Source: Hirundichthys speculiger
Taxonomy: Eukaryota > Chordata > Actinopteri > Beloniformes > Exocoetidae
NCBI GenBank assembly: GCA_018398805.1
Contig: JAGFBZ010001918.1
Location: 1 to 64,000 of the forward strand
DNA: 64,000 bases
Direction: 5' to 3'
Position 1 is the first letter of the stretch, and every line of letters begins with the position of its first letter. Positions 42,404 to 54,291 of the stretch are shown piece by piece. A model generated the notes under the pieces. It searched no databases. It had not been told where the DNA came from and saw only the letters and a program-made list of their open reading frames with translations. The position numbers were made by a program, and so were the translations under genes.

Positions 42404-42818
42404 TCACTTTGCTCTTGACTTTCTAAAAGACCTTGTCGCTGAAATCGTGCGGCTGTAGCGCAGCTGAGCCGCCTTGTCCTTTTTATTAAGCAGGGGACTT
42501 CTTTTCTCGTGACAGCCTTTCCTGTGAACTTTTGACATGCTAAGTGACGGCTTTGAGAGTCTAAAATGCAGCTTTTGGATTTTTTTTTTTTTTTTTTTTT
42601 GGCAGTTTGTCATTGCATGGTCTAACCTTGAGTTGAACCTGCAGGGACTCTCGCTCTTGTGAAGACTGACAGCTGACTTGAATGTTTTCACTGTGTGTAT
42701 GGACTCCATTTTGTCTGGAAATGGCCTTATAATTCTTCCCAGGTTGATAAGCAGCAACTATTGCTTTTCTAAGATCATTGCTGGTGTCTTCCCTCCTTAG
42801 AATTGTGCCAAGACACAT
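42404..42818 (-). pseudogene. Tc1-like transposase N-terminal relic
   Basis: Two frames together cover the DNA-binding region: RREDTSNDLRKAIVAAYQPG then KNYKAISRQNGVH, followed in another frame by VKTFKSAVSLHKSESPCRFN, then ASVS-like and RSPLLNKKDKAAQLRYS. The order matches fish Tc1 transposases. A T homopolymer (42579-42600) and frameshifts interrupt it; the catalytic domain is absent. Confidence 0.8.
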
Positions 42819-43129
42819 CTGAAAGCACCAATCTAGCAGACTAGAAAAACTGGATGATTAGCATCTGCTTCTGCTTACCCTATTAATTCCTATGGAGAAT
42901 CTTGTTCAAAATCTTGTTCCTGTTGTTCATTTCAGGTACCGTATTGGCTACGAATATAGGATGATATTTTATACTAGAAATCATATTCTTGAAAAATGGG
43001 GGTCGTCTTATAATTGAGGTCGAGACTTTTCTATTGTAATTACACATCTACGCCACTAGATGGAGCCGCACAAAAAGTAACCAGTAATGAACGGAGCATC
43101 ACAGTGAACGCATGCAGCAGCATCGGAAA

Positions 43130-43673
43130 CACATTACACCATTACACCGGTTTTAGAGCCGCTGCATTGGCTCCCCATCCGTTTCAGGATCGATTTTAGG
43201 ATTCCTTTACTGGTTTTTAAATGTTTTAACGGCCTTTTGCCCTGTTACCTGTCTGATCTGCTTTTAACATATCAACCCTCACGGACCCTGTTTCCTCCCG
43301 CCTTTTAACCATACCAAAGCCTAGAACAAAAACCCACGGTGAGGCAGGTTTTAGCCACTATGGCCCCCACCTGTGGAATGCCGGAGGGCCTGCCGGAGAG
43401 CCTTTTTATTTTATCTCTTCTTATTAATCTTTTTTTTTTTAACTCCTTTTATCTTGTGTTTCCTCAGGGGTGCTGATGGGGGTGCTGTCCTCGGGTCCCT
43501 TCGGCCCGGCTGGTTGGGGGTTCCTCCCTTTGATGTGGGGGTCCGCTTGTCTGTTAGAGTCGGGGGGCTCGGGTGCTGGTCCCCCCGGTGGCAAGGCCTG
43601 CGGCTCCTCCCAGTGTGGACGGGCCCAGAGGTGGTGTTTCCTTGATCCTCAGTCCCATGTCTCCCGATTGTGT

Positions 43674-43732
<59 letters not shown>

Positions 43733-43890
43733 TAGTATCTAGTATGGAGGGTGGGAGGGGGGCTTTCTTTGTAATTGTTTTCTTTATTTTTTTTTAAATT
43801 GTGGTAATTGTTTTTTATTCTGTAAAGCACTTTGTGTTACGTGTCCTTGCAGGAAAAGCGCTCCACAAATAAAGTTGATTGATTGATTGA
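43130..43890 (+). pseudogene. L2/Rex1-like LINE, 3' end, inserted in the pogo-like element
   Basis: ITPVLEPLHWLPIRFRIDF, LLVFKCFNGLLPCYLSDLLL and HGEAGFSHYGPHLWN are the conserved post-RT C-terminal segment. The 3' UTR has a GT microsatellite, 'ctgtaaagcactttgtg' and the AATAAAG(TTGATTGATTGA) tail. It is 5'-truncated, as usual for LINEs. Flanks 'catcggaaa' and 'ctgatggaaa' suggest a short target duplication. Confidence 0.85.
43670..43731. repeat. (GT)n microsatellite
   Basis: A GT run of about 60 nt in the LINE 3' UTR, likely polymorphic. Confidence 0.97.
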
Positions 43891-43967
43891 ACTGATGGAA
43901 AATGGAGGAACCGTGCAGCTGTCTCGAGCAAAGGGGCTTGAAATCTGGACAAGTAAGCAAACAACAG

Positions 43968-44057
43968 AGGCGAAGTTATGATGCCAACTATAAATTGATG
44001 GTAATCAATGCGGCAGAGTCAACAAAAACCTGCCAAGCGGCCAAAAACATGGTGTGA
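43968..44057 (+). pseudogene. Pogo-type transposase N-terminal (DNA-binding) relic
   Basis: RRSYDANYKLMVINAAEST, then CQAAKNMV and a stop, is the start of the Brinker-like helix-turn-helix seen in POGK and related Tigger transposases. Stops follow and the DDE domain is missing. Confidence 0.72.
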
Positions 44058-44330
44058 CAGAGCGCCACGATCAAAAATGGCAAGCACACAAAGAAGGGCT
44101 AAACACTGCAAACACCATGAGATCTTGAATAACATGGAAACCTGACAGGTACCTTACCTTAAGTATGGTACCATACTTCCTAAAAAGATGAATTCATTAA
44201 TTGTTTAGCAATACAGCAGAATGTCAGCTCTGTGTTTTTCTATAATAATTGTACAATGAAAAGTTATTTTATGAATAACCTTAATAACTTCATCATATTT
44301 CTATTTTCCTAAAATGATATTTGAAAAATA

Positions 44331-44620
44331 CAGTCATTGAAAAAATTATTAGACCACCCTTGTTTTCTTCAGTTTCTTGTTCTTGTTATTTAAGAGCTGA
44401 TATCTTACCATTTTCCATGGTTTTCTTGATTATAACCTAAATCACTAAGTTTTTACATCAATAGCTATGGCGTTGTACTGCCAAAAACACTGCTTTAATG
44501 CATTCAGTGTTTTCTTTTCTGTCTGTTTTAGTCACATGATGACGTTCAGTGGTACCAGGTATTAAAATGAACAAGAAAGTGAAGAAAAAAATGGTGGTCT
44601 AATAATTTTTTCCATGACTG
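44331..44620. mobile_element. TA-flanked MITE with 28-bp inverted ends, copy 2
   Basis: Same family as 9198-9563, with one mismatch in the left end. It lacks about 75 bp of the interior after 'cagtttcttgttc'. TA flanks at 44329-44330 and 44621-44622. Inserted in the pogo-like element. Confidence 0.92.
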
Positions 44621-44669
44621 TAGAGGTTGTCTTATATCAGAGTCGTTCTATATTCGGGCCAATACGGTA

Positions 44670-46439
44670 TAATTTTCCTCCTTTTCAGACCTATTAAAAC
44701 ACCAGATTACTGTTTTTAATCACAATATTTTCTCTGATGTACAAAAAAAAAAAGTTGGACCCTTTTTTCACAGTGAATCTATGTCGCAATCTCACATGTG
44801 GAGCGACGCGCTAACACACTTTTCCTCAAGAGACCCGGCTCTTTCAGCCCACAAAAATAAATCAGCAGCTCTCCTGCTGTGAAGTGCACGGACCTTCCAC
44901 CTGCCGGCTGCTGCCGCGGCAACAATGATCTACAGCGCTCAGTGCCACAGGACGAAACACCACAGACCAGACTGCAGCGGGACACAACCATTCATAACAC
45001 AGAACAAAATCTCAATTTTCATTTCATTCACCAGTGCTCCTGGGCACTCTGGAGCCTGGACATACATCACAGCTGTTTGAAGGACAATCCATGGCTCCAC
45101 TCCAACCCTATACACTTCCCCACGACTCCGTGTTTCTGACTTACTGACAGCACGTTTCCTACTTTACACAATTTATCACAGAACGTGCTTTAATGTGTTT
45201 CTTGTAGTTTCTCCTTGAGGCAACATGTATATAATTCACTTTCTGAAGCTGCAGATTCTTCTTCTCCTACTGTGCCGTAAAGCAGTTTAACAGTCATGAC
45301 TTGAAGTAGATCTTTGTACCTCTGCAACAATGACGCAACGTAACATGCCTCACGGCCGGTGTCCAGTACACGCGACTAATCGCACGCATCGCAAGTATCC
45401 CGAGGCGTGTTCGTCGCCCATGCAAGGGATCTTGGGAAGGCAGGGTGGGCTCAACTTTATGCAAATGAGGGTGTCCAGAACGAAGGCGTTATCCAATCAA
45501 TCGTTCTCTTCTGTCCTGCGTTCCTCCTTGTGTCTGTTGCATCAGTGGTGGAATCAGAACGGACTGCGTGAAAACTTGGTGTCTTTCTTAAAAACCATGC
45601 AGGAGAAGCTGTTTCCTATTTATTTACGATCCCTCGCTGTCTGACTGTTGCCACAGCGGGCGGCTGAAATGGGTTGTGTGGAGGAGGTGGAGGAGGTTGA
45701 GAGCAGAGCTGCTGTCATTTGCTGAGATTATCAGGCAGAGTATGTTATTTATATTCATGCCTTACAACAAAATAACGAGGCCCAAATAAACCTCGGATGT
45801 GGCTGTAATGTGCATGCCTCCACTTGAGAAAATAAGAGGGAGCGATGCCGCTGCGTGCGAGATCACTCACGTGCAGCGGCCATGCTTAGTCAGGAATCTG
45901 CTGTACATTTTTTGTAAATGTGACCCCGGGCAGCTGGGTAACATGATGTCATGTGAAGCATTAGTGCTGCCTTTGTCATGCAGAAGGCAGATAATAGCCT
46001 CTTGTAGAAAATACTCCATTAGCTCTTAGAATATTAGACTTGAATACATTACAGTTGGGGGACCGGAAAGTGTCTTAGAAGAGTGGCAGGAAGTGAATCC
46101 CTTGAAATTAACTTGTTTTCTACATCAATTAACTATATAAAAAAAAAAGATAAAATCAAAGCTAAATTATCTATAAATGGATACAGTTTAGTATTCTTAG
46201 CAGTCAGTCTGGATGTGGCTTCAACGATGACTCCAAAGGCACAGTGCACAGTCATTAGTGACGTCAACAAGAAGAAGACACAGGTAAAAACTAAAGACAT
46301 CTTCATGAGGCTACCATATACGTCACAAGAGAAAAACACAGCAGTGGTAGCTGCTTAAATACAAGAAAAAACCTGTTTTGTGACTGATAAAAGAAGAATA
46401 TTCTGCACTATATTTAGCGCACAAAGAGCACAGCTTACT
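44670..46439. other. No gene; locally CpG-rich at 45335-45430
   Basis: No supported exon. The CpG-rich part ('cacggccggtgtccagtac', 'cgactaatcgcacgcatcgc') resembles MITE ends but no boundaries could be set. Confidence 0.45.
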
Positions 46440-46560
46440 AGAATGAAAACATGTGGTGAAGCACGGTAGAGGGAGTATGATGATTCAGGCTTGCTTTGCT
46501 GCTTCACAGTATGGACCATCATGGCATCATGAAGGGTTAAATAAATTCCCAAACACTAGT
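46440..46560 (+). pseudogene. Tc1-like transposase catalytic-region relic
   Basis: VVKHGRGSMMIQACFAASQ corresponds to the conserved VKHGGGSVMVWGCFAA segment near the second catalytic residue of Tc1 transposases. The flanks are unrecognisable. Confidence 0.7.
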
Positions 46561-47901
46561 CTTTCTGCTCAAGGAAAGGAGATATGGGAGGGGGTCTCTG
46601 AAATGTATCAAGGGTCATCTAATTTGGAGTATTTTTCTTTTCCACCTTATGGTTTAATCCTTCTAGGTTCCACCGTAAGCAGCAAGAACTCGATGTGGCT
46701 GTTTAGGGTCTGAGATATTATCTTCCATAAGCCACAATGATTCATTCCTTTAAAGACTCATAGCCGTAGCTGTTTTCTATTCCATTATGGTTTTGAAAAC
46801 TGATCATGCTGCATCAGCTCAGGACTGGTACATTCCTGCTAGTGTTAGCATGCCCATGAAGAGATGTGTGGTCTTCCCTTTTTGATAGTTTCTGTGATGG
46901 AAATATAATATTATCCTTCACTGGTTTGTTATTATCTAACCATTTCAGTGTGTGAAGTCATAGTTCTTGCTACCGTACATGTATTACGTCTATTACCCCG
47001 AGTTCCTGCATGTTCTGCACAGCTGCAAGATGTTGTTTCTGCTTGCCACATTTATTTTGTCTTGTATGTAAACAGTTGCATCAGTGCTCTTGGTCGTTCT
47101 TCATCGATCTGCTGAGGTGGAGGTACGACCCCTATGCATGCAATGGATATTAAAATTCACTGAAATCTCATCACTGCCAAGTCTTGTTTTTTAAGGTTAT
47201 CCTCAGTCTCGCATTAATATTCTAGTCACCGGGTGGTTCAAAATAAATATTGGGATAGATATGATTTTTTTCCACGACAGTTTCACCCCCTTCACGCCTG
47301 TCAGTTCAGTTACAATTTTCTCAACGGTCGTACGGAGGGAAAACTGGAAAGTTGATAGATGGCAGATGCATTGTGGGTCCCAGAGTCATTGGAATGATAC
47401 TTTTCACTGTCATCCTTCAGCGGTACGGTCACAGTCACAGAGAGGAGCAGCTCAGATACCTTTAAAATTCAACGGCCACCACCAAAATACCTCTTCTGGC
47501 TCAACACAGCAGTCTTTTTGCTCGTAATCTACGGCTGGCTTTAGAGGAAACAACCTAAAAACTATTGTTGGAGTGTTCTTTTCTACACAGAGACCGACTG
47601 AGGGGTTCCACGTCTGGTTCAGCGGCAGCACCTGACTCTGCTGGGCCAGATACAAGAAGGGGCGAGGAGCGGGATAACCGTGATCAGCCTAATTTTTGGT
47701 GAAAAATTAAGCTAAAAATAAAAAAAATCAAGCTGTGGTCTGTTGAGGAGACCGTTTCCTTCCACTGTGGTTATTGACCAAAGTGCAAAACGAGGTGCAA
47801 TGAGATGCCAAGCAGTCCAAATTAACCCTTTAGGCGCCTGATTTATTCAAGAAAATATACAATTTTGACATCAAGATTTCAAAAGGCTGTATCTTGAAAG
47901 A
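46561..47901. other. No gene recognised
   Basis: No supported exon or repeat boundary. Confidence 0.5.
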
Positions 47902-48127
47902 AGTTTGAGATAAAGGTAAACTGTCAATGGAAGAATTGTTCAGTATGACTCAAAGTCTGTGATGGGAGTGAAATTATTCATATAATTTGCATATTATAAC
48001 ATCACACATAACGTTTAAAGTGGTTTGAGATAAAGGCATACTGTAAATGAGAAATATCTTCAGTATAAACCAAAATTTGGAATGGAAGTAGATTTGTCAT
48101 CTAATTTGATTATTGTGACATCACCTG
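47902..48127. repeat. Diverged tandem duplication, two units of about 113 bp
   Basis: The units both read 'tttgagataaaggYaNactgt...cttcagtatNaNtcaaaNtNtgNNatggNagt...atcatNtaattt...acatcac'. Roughly 70-75% alike by eye. Confidence 0.75.
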
Positions 48128-48129
48128 CC

Positions 48130-48529
48130 CAATCCTGCCCAGTAGTCCTCAGTTTCAGATTTTTCCTCAAGCCCCATCCACAATGAAAGCTTTCATTTCA
48201 GGGACAATCACATCATAAAGTCATGAAATCTGGACTATGGTTTCAATATTTCCCTTTCAAAGAACTGGTGGCCATATCTGTTTGTTTTATGGGTGATAAG
48301 GCTCCAGAATTCATCATTTGGAAAAGGGATGAAATCAATGGGCTCAGAATTTGTCAGATCGTCTCCACAAAAATCAACAGGCTCATCAAAATTTAGGCTC
48401 CACTTTTGATACTCTTCCTCTTCTCTCAAGAACTCTCAGCCTCCCATCATCATCATCATCGTGATTTCTAGTGCGCCATTAGTGGTGTGTTTTTCCCGAT
48501 TTGCCAGGAAAACCGCCATTGTTTTCAGC
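48130..48529. other. No gene recognised
   Basis: A short ATC run at about 48446-48461. The minus-strand ORF (48235-48429) has no recognisable domain. Confidence 0.45.
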
Positions 48530-48803
48530 TGCTCCGACCTGGATGAAAAGAAGCTCCATAGCGGTTTGTGGGTAGCAGCAAAAACAAGTCAGTAGCCATT
48601 AAAGGCAATGGCTACTGAAGCATTGATTGGTTTAACAGGTGGAACATCCTAACCACTAATAATATAGTGGTTAGCGCAGGTAAGATCGCGGGTTAAGCTA
48701 GGTGGAAGATTGCGTTCTTTGCGAGGGAACGCCCCTCCTGCTACCCGTTATCCCTTAATAGCGGCTTTAGGAGGTTTGGCGGAAGATCGGGTCCTAGATG
48801 TCT
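48530..48803. repeat. Interspersed repeat, copy 2 (right half)
   Basis: Matches 7490-7745 over most of its length and extends it to the end 'gaagatcgggtcctag'. See copy 1 at 6907-7745. Confidence 0.75.
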
Positions 48804-49868
48804 TGAATCACAAGAGTAGAATTTAAAAAAAGCCTGAATGCAAAGCACTCAATCACCGGTCAGTGAATGTTTTCTGTGGTGCTTAAAGAGGCTTTCACAA
48901 CAGCAGTTTTAAACTTAATTCAAAAGCAGCATTTGCATCTTTATACATGAACACTGCTGAATGTTTCAATATCCTTAAACCCCAGACATAGACCTGTTTG
49001 TAGCATCTTCATAAACACCGGTCTTCACTTGGAAGGAGGTTGGATCATCGTCAGATTCTCCCAGAGGTAGAGAGCCGTGGACCTGTATGCACTGTTGTTG
49101 TTGATGCACAAGGAGTCCAATATCCTGTCTTTTCAAGTTAAGCAGTTCCCAAATTAGTGGAATGTAGGTGGAGTAAAGGACAAAGAGAGAAATGGATAAA
49201 ATCTCCTGAGATGACAATAAAGCTGCTGAGGTGCAGTGTTCACAACTGAGAAGCAGCAGAGGTAATGACAGCACATGCTGCTTCCGACTCTGCAGTCTGG
49301 GGAATGTAAGAAGATAAATAAATAAATAAAATCATTAAAAAAAATAAATAAATAAAAGCTCAACAGTTTCCTGACAAGCTGAGTACTATGACCTTCTGAA
49401 CAAGGATGGCTTTCTCTCAGTGTGTCAACACAGGAAATGAGTTCTTCTCACACTGGTCTGCCACCTGTGTTGGTGTATTTCTGCCATGGCGATAAACTCA
49501 GTCCTTCTGTTATGATTGGATGCAACTGAATCGAATCATTTCAGACTATTGGAATATCACTGGTGTTTTTCAGCTCTCTAACCAAGAAAAAGTGCTGCAG
49601 CATCCATACAAAACTTTTCTTATACCTGCAGCATGAGCAAGTTAAATAATAATATTAATAATTTGGACATCTAATTACAATGATTCAGAAACACTTGTAT
49701 TTAACTACAATCTGGACACAGAAATATTTTAAAAACATGTCTTGGCTGTGTATTTTCTTTTGTCTAGACACAGCTGGTATAGGTCCTGGGAGACCCCAGA
49801 TAGATCTTTCATTATAAATCCATAATAATGAGATTAAATTCACCTTTATTGCCATTGCACTTGTAGCA
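48804..49868. other. No gene recognised
   Basis: An ATAA-rich run at 49315-49356. Nothing else supported. Confidence 0.5.
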
Positions 49869-49901
49869 GTAACACACACACACACATATATATATATACA
49901 G

Positions 49902-49937
<36 letters not shown>

Positions 49938-50000
49938 TATATATATATATTTATATATATATATATAGATATATATACATGTATATATATATATATATAA
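49869..50000. repeat. (CA)n-(TA)n microsatellite
   Basis: A short CA run followed by an interrupted AT array to about 50000. Confidence 0.95.
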
Positions 50001-52221
50001 ATTATTTACATATTATTATGACAACATTTTATACTGACTAATGCTGATACTTAGGCACTGTTTTAAAGAAGCTTGAAGCAATGGAGGCACAAAATAGGAG
50101 GTATGACTTGTTTTGTAAAGACCTGAGGTCAAATCTACACTGAAAACCTGCTGCACAACTGTGTTACATGGATCAGATTGTCAGAGAGGGCTGGTGAAGG
50201 ACACACTCGCTCTTATGGTTAACTCACTGCGGTGCTACAGATAGGAATGCTGAAGTAATATAACAGCCAGGACAGTGTTAAAAAATCAAGTTGTAATCCT
50301 CACCATCACCATAGCATACAAACTCTATAAAGGAGTTAAAAAAAATGTTTTACAGACTGTACAGAAGTAATATATGAATACATTAATGAGACGCAAACGG
50401 CAGGCACCATTATTCACTTCAATTCAATTTTATTTATTTTTATTGTATAATAACAAAAACACAAAAACAAAATCCTCTGAATCTGTTAATCACTGGTCCA
50501 TGCACTTACATCTACATTTGGTCTTCCTATGAACCCAGTCAATCACTTTTATCACTCACACGTGTCTTCTCATGAAAATACGAGGCATTGCAGTTGTTGC
50601 ATGCGCCTCACAAATGTATACACAGGATTTTTGGCATTCATTCTCATTTTCTGGCCCAAAATGTCACAACAACCTCAGCCAGGTTTTCTTCCTTATCTCT
50701 GGATTCATCCGCCACCTCTGGATTGTACTCTGTGTCATCTTCAGTCCCCAACACTTCCTCCTCTCAAGCTTTGTGGCTGTTTATTTCATCAGCTCCTGAT
50801 CTGTATCGCTTACTCATGGCGCTGCCACCGAATGAACTCTGACCAAGGCCACGCAAGAGGCTTTACACGCCAGAACTGGGAGAAAACTGCGTGTATGACT
50901 GAACCAATGCTGCATTTTTATCTGAATGAATGGCGTGTTTCAACTGAGCCGTGGAACCTTCTTTTCTTGAGTGAAAACTTTGAAACTGGTCAGATTTGAA
51001 ACAATAAGAACTAAGAGAGGTGAAATGTTCACCTCACAGGTGAACCATATACGCCTGGTGACGACTGGGAACGGATCCAGCTCCAACCGCCCCCCCCCCC
51101 CCACCCCGACTCGCCCACCCTTGAAAACGACTGAAGTGGGTATAGAAAAATCAATGAAAGTATAATAAGTTTAACCCAATTTGTGATTGTAAATTTGTCT
51201 CATCGTTAAGACTTCTTGTAATCAGGCTTGTAATTAAAAATGGAGATCCCACCAGTGCGCCTAATAATTACAGTCATCATCACTGAGGGGAAGCCACTTC
51301 GTAAATACTTCAGTCTAAACTGTTTTAATCTTCCTTCTAGCAATTCATACCACTAAAAGGGGTGGGCCCGAGGTTATTCAGGATTAGATTTACAGCAGTG
51401 ACCCTAATCCTCTTCATGACTATGATACAGTATTTTCCTCTGCAGTTCCTTTGGTTTTTCTAATGTTTTCATTTTTTTTTAATTCAAACAGTTCAAGTTC
51501 CTACGTTTCCCACACAGAGAGAACAAAATAACACATCATTTCCTCCATCAAATGAGGAATGCTCCGATGCCTCGTTTTAAAAAGCAGTCGAGAAGACGTT
51601 CCGCATGAAGCCTCCTGTCTTTGAAGCGGCGAGATCATGTTGATACGGCATCCTGCCTCAGCTCTGATCAAATTCTCCTATCACTATAAAGGGAAAACTA
51701 TAGATGTCAAAGCCAAACACAGATGCAATTTGCAGACATAAAAAGAAAAAAAAAGTGTAGAAAGTAGCGTGGTCTCAAAGAAATTTTCTGAAACGATACC
51801 ACGACTTCTATTACGCGCCAATGCCACGGAGAGTAACAAGCTTGTCTTTTACTGACTAAAAGCGTGTAGAGACGTGTTCCCGTCACATCTGTCTGTCACA
51901 GCTGCCTGGCTGCTTGCTCCGTTGATGAGTCCCACCTGCAGGTGATGAGGCTCAGTCAGGGAAGGACAGAAACGGATCTCTGTTTGTTGTTTTCCAGCTA
52001 ACCTGGGGGCTTCCACATCCTTTGTCAAAGAAAACTAAATAGCTCTTTTACACCTCCACCTTACCAAAAAGACACTGAAAACTAAAGTAAGGAGTGAAAA
52101 ATCTTTGATTTTTAATTGTTTGCACCTGCTGTGGTAGCTCACTTTTACCACTCTGCTAACAAATGTGTCATTTTTACTGAAAACTGCTACGTCATTAGCG
52201 GTGTTGCTAGCAAATTCACTT
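50001..52221. other. No gene recognised
   Basis: No supported exon. The ORF at 50529-50999 (156 codons) has no domain, Kozak start or homology I can see. A C run lies at 51090-51101. Confidence 0.45.
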
Positions 52222-52365
52222 TCTACATGAACTAGTTAAGTTCATAGTTAATAAAAATTAAAATGAACTAGTTCAGTTCACAGTTCACTAAAATTAAAAT
52301 TAACTAGTTTAGTTCACCATTTCAAAAAATGAACTAAATAGTTCATTTTTAGTTCATTTTTTTAA
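52222..52365. repeat. 'gaactagttca' repeat
   Basis: Two tandem units of about 38 bp ('aaaattaaaatgaactagttcagttcacagttcact') flanked by inverted 'atgaactagtt' and 'agttcattttt'. Probably the end of an old MITE. Confidence 0.6.
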
Positions 52366-53230
52366 AAATTCTTTTTTAATGTTGCTACGAGCAATTATTT
52401 GTCAAAATGATGACCACTGCTCATATACTACCCCACCACAAACAGCAATTATTTTATCCATTTTAACTGTCGAAAACTATTGGTCCAATTCTGAATCCTA
52501 AACCAACCAGGGTTCACATTAGCATAGAAAGGACAGCCCATGTAAAACTGTAATTTCCCTTTCAGCTTCTCTCGACAGCAGCCATTCCCAAACTTCAGAA
52601 TACCAAGGCCCAATTTGAAATGTGAAAAATCTCCGCAGCCCATCGAAACCTTTAATCACAACTGTGATCAACATACAGGACCAGGAACCATGATCCGATA
52701 TTAATGTAAGGGGTCAACAAATAAGGTGACACTTGTCGTATTAAGTTAAGATTACAGTAGAATAACACTTAACTGGTTCCTTTTATTACTTCTTAACAGT
52801 GACGTGCGGTCAGGTGAGGCAGGGGAGGCCGTGCCTCACCTGCCATCATGGAAAGAAAGAAATGAAAAAATATATATATTTTTTATATTTATCAATTGAT
52901 TTGTACTATAAAGTAATTTTCCATTTAACTTCACCATTTCTAGATTATTTTTTTATTCAAAATCGCCTAATATTCACATTTACCATTCAAATACCGAGAA
53001 GATGCGGGCGGTGAGGCAGCACCCCGCTGATGGCTCCTTTCAATTTCAATCATAGTATTTTGACTAAAATTTACTGTAATGTTAGATTTATTTTACAGTT
53101 TGCTTTGACCTACTGCAACCATCATTTCCACTTTTACATTTGCATTGTTTACTCCAGGTTTGCAGTGGATACAATACAGATATGAGACACTGTTCACATC
53201 AAATTACATATGGACGTTTTTTTTACATTA
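52366..53230. other. No gene; possible MITE end near 52798
   Basis: 'cagtgacgtgcggtcaggtgaggcaggggaggc' at 52797 looks like a known type of fish MITE terminus, and 'gcgggcggtgaggcagcac' near 53010 repeats part of it. No matching end or duplication was found. Confidence 0.4.
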
Positions 53231-53729
53231 CAGTGATCCCTTATTTTTCACGGTTAATGGGGACCCCCCCCCCCCGCGAGAATCAAAATCTGCGAATTGG
53301 AGCGGGAGCACCCCCGAGCCTGGATAATGTGTTTAAAATGTTTAAAAACCGCAAAAAAGTAGCAAGGCACTGCAGCGAAACAAGACAAAGGCTCAAATGT
53401 GGTCTTTCTGTTTCCTTTACAGCCTCTGGTCTCTGAACCGTAGTAAACAAACCGCTCTTTCATCTAACCTCGTTTTCATTCTGCCCTCCCACGACACACA
53501 CACTACATTACCCATAAGGCCACACCATTATCCATAAAGCCACCTTCTTAAAGTGGCTAGGCTGGCTCACAACATTTCTTTGCGGCGAGAGAACGTGCAC
53601 AACATCCTGTGATGTTTCCGCAATTTTTTCTTGATTTTTTTTTTTTTTTTTATATTATATATTTCTGAAAAAAATCCGCAAATAACTAAAACCGCGGAAC
53701 TCAAAGCACGAATTGGCGTGGGATCACTG
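53231..53729. mobile_element. MITE family A, copy 2 (complete)
   Basis: Perfect 10-bp inverted ends CAGTGATCCC/GGGATCACTG with TA at 53229-53230 and 53730-53731. 499 bp. In inverse orientation to copy 1. Frame remnants are not conserved as a protein. Confidence 0.9.
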
Positions 53730-53915
53730 TACATAGAACAGAGGCTACCTGAGTACCACGAAATGGGGCTTATGGGAGACACGATCACTTCCAGTGAAGG
53801 AAGCAACAAGCCAAAACAATTAACTTTACATCATTTTCTACCTTCAAGCAACCATGGTTTATTACTGTGATGCTATGGTACATCACATAGACCTAGAACT
53901 AAGAAGCTACACATC

Positions 53916-54283
53916 TAGGGGTGAGTATTGGCAAGGACCTCGCAATACGATATGTATCATGATATCGTGATATATCGCGATATATCGCGATATATCGCGA
54001 TATTCCACCCAGTTCATATCAAAATTAAAAGTAGAGATGAAAAATCAAGTTGCTGTATATGTTCATCAGATGATATTGATCATTCAGAGGACAAATTGAG
54101 TCAAAACTATTTGCTTCAAAACAATCTATTTGTTTTTTATTATTAGTGTTTTTGCACATTTAATAACTAAATAAAATCAAATTTTCAAAAAAAAATTGAT
54201 AATAGGAGCTGAAAAATTGATATTATATTGGGCGGCCGAAAATTGCGATATATTGCCAAATCGATTTTTTTTTCACACCCTTA
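53916..54283. mobile_element. hAT-type MITE with perfect 8-bp duplication
   Basis: TAGGGGTGAG...CACACCCTTA, flanked on both sides by TACACATC (53908-53915 and 54284-54291). Near the left end 'gatatatcgc' is repeated several times. 368 bp, non-coding. Confidence 0.92.
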
Positions 54284-54291
54284 TACACATC

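Larger units (their letters stand above)
42939..44667 (+). mobile_element. Pogo-like DNA transposon with nested LINE and MITE
   Basis: The ends CCGTATTGGCTACGAATATA and the complement CCGTATTGGCCCGAATATAG are inverted repeats, with TA at 42937-42938 and 44668-44669. A transposase N-terminal relic lies at 43968-44057. A LINE 3' end (43130-43890) and a MITE (44331-44620) are inserted. TA duplication and the DNA-binding type both fit the pogo/Tigger group. Confidence 0.8.

Noticed and set aside
48235..48429. 64-codon acidic ORF (MREEEEYQKWSLNFDEPVDF)
   Set aside because: No recognisable domain, no splice or promoter context; too short to call.
50529..50999. 156-codon ORF as a gene
   Set aside because: No domain, weak start context, overlapping ORFs in other frames; nothing to support coding.
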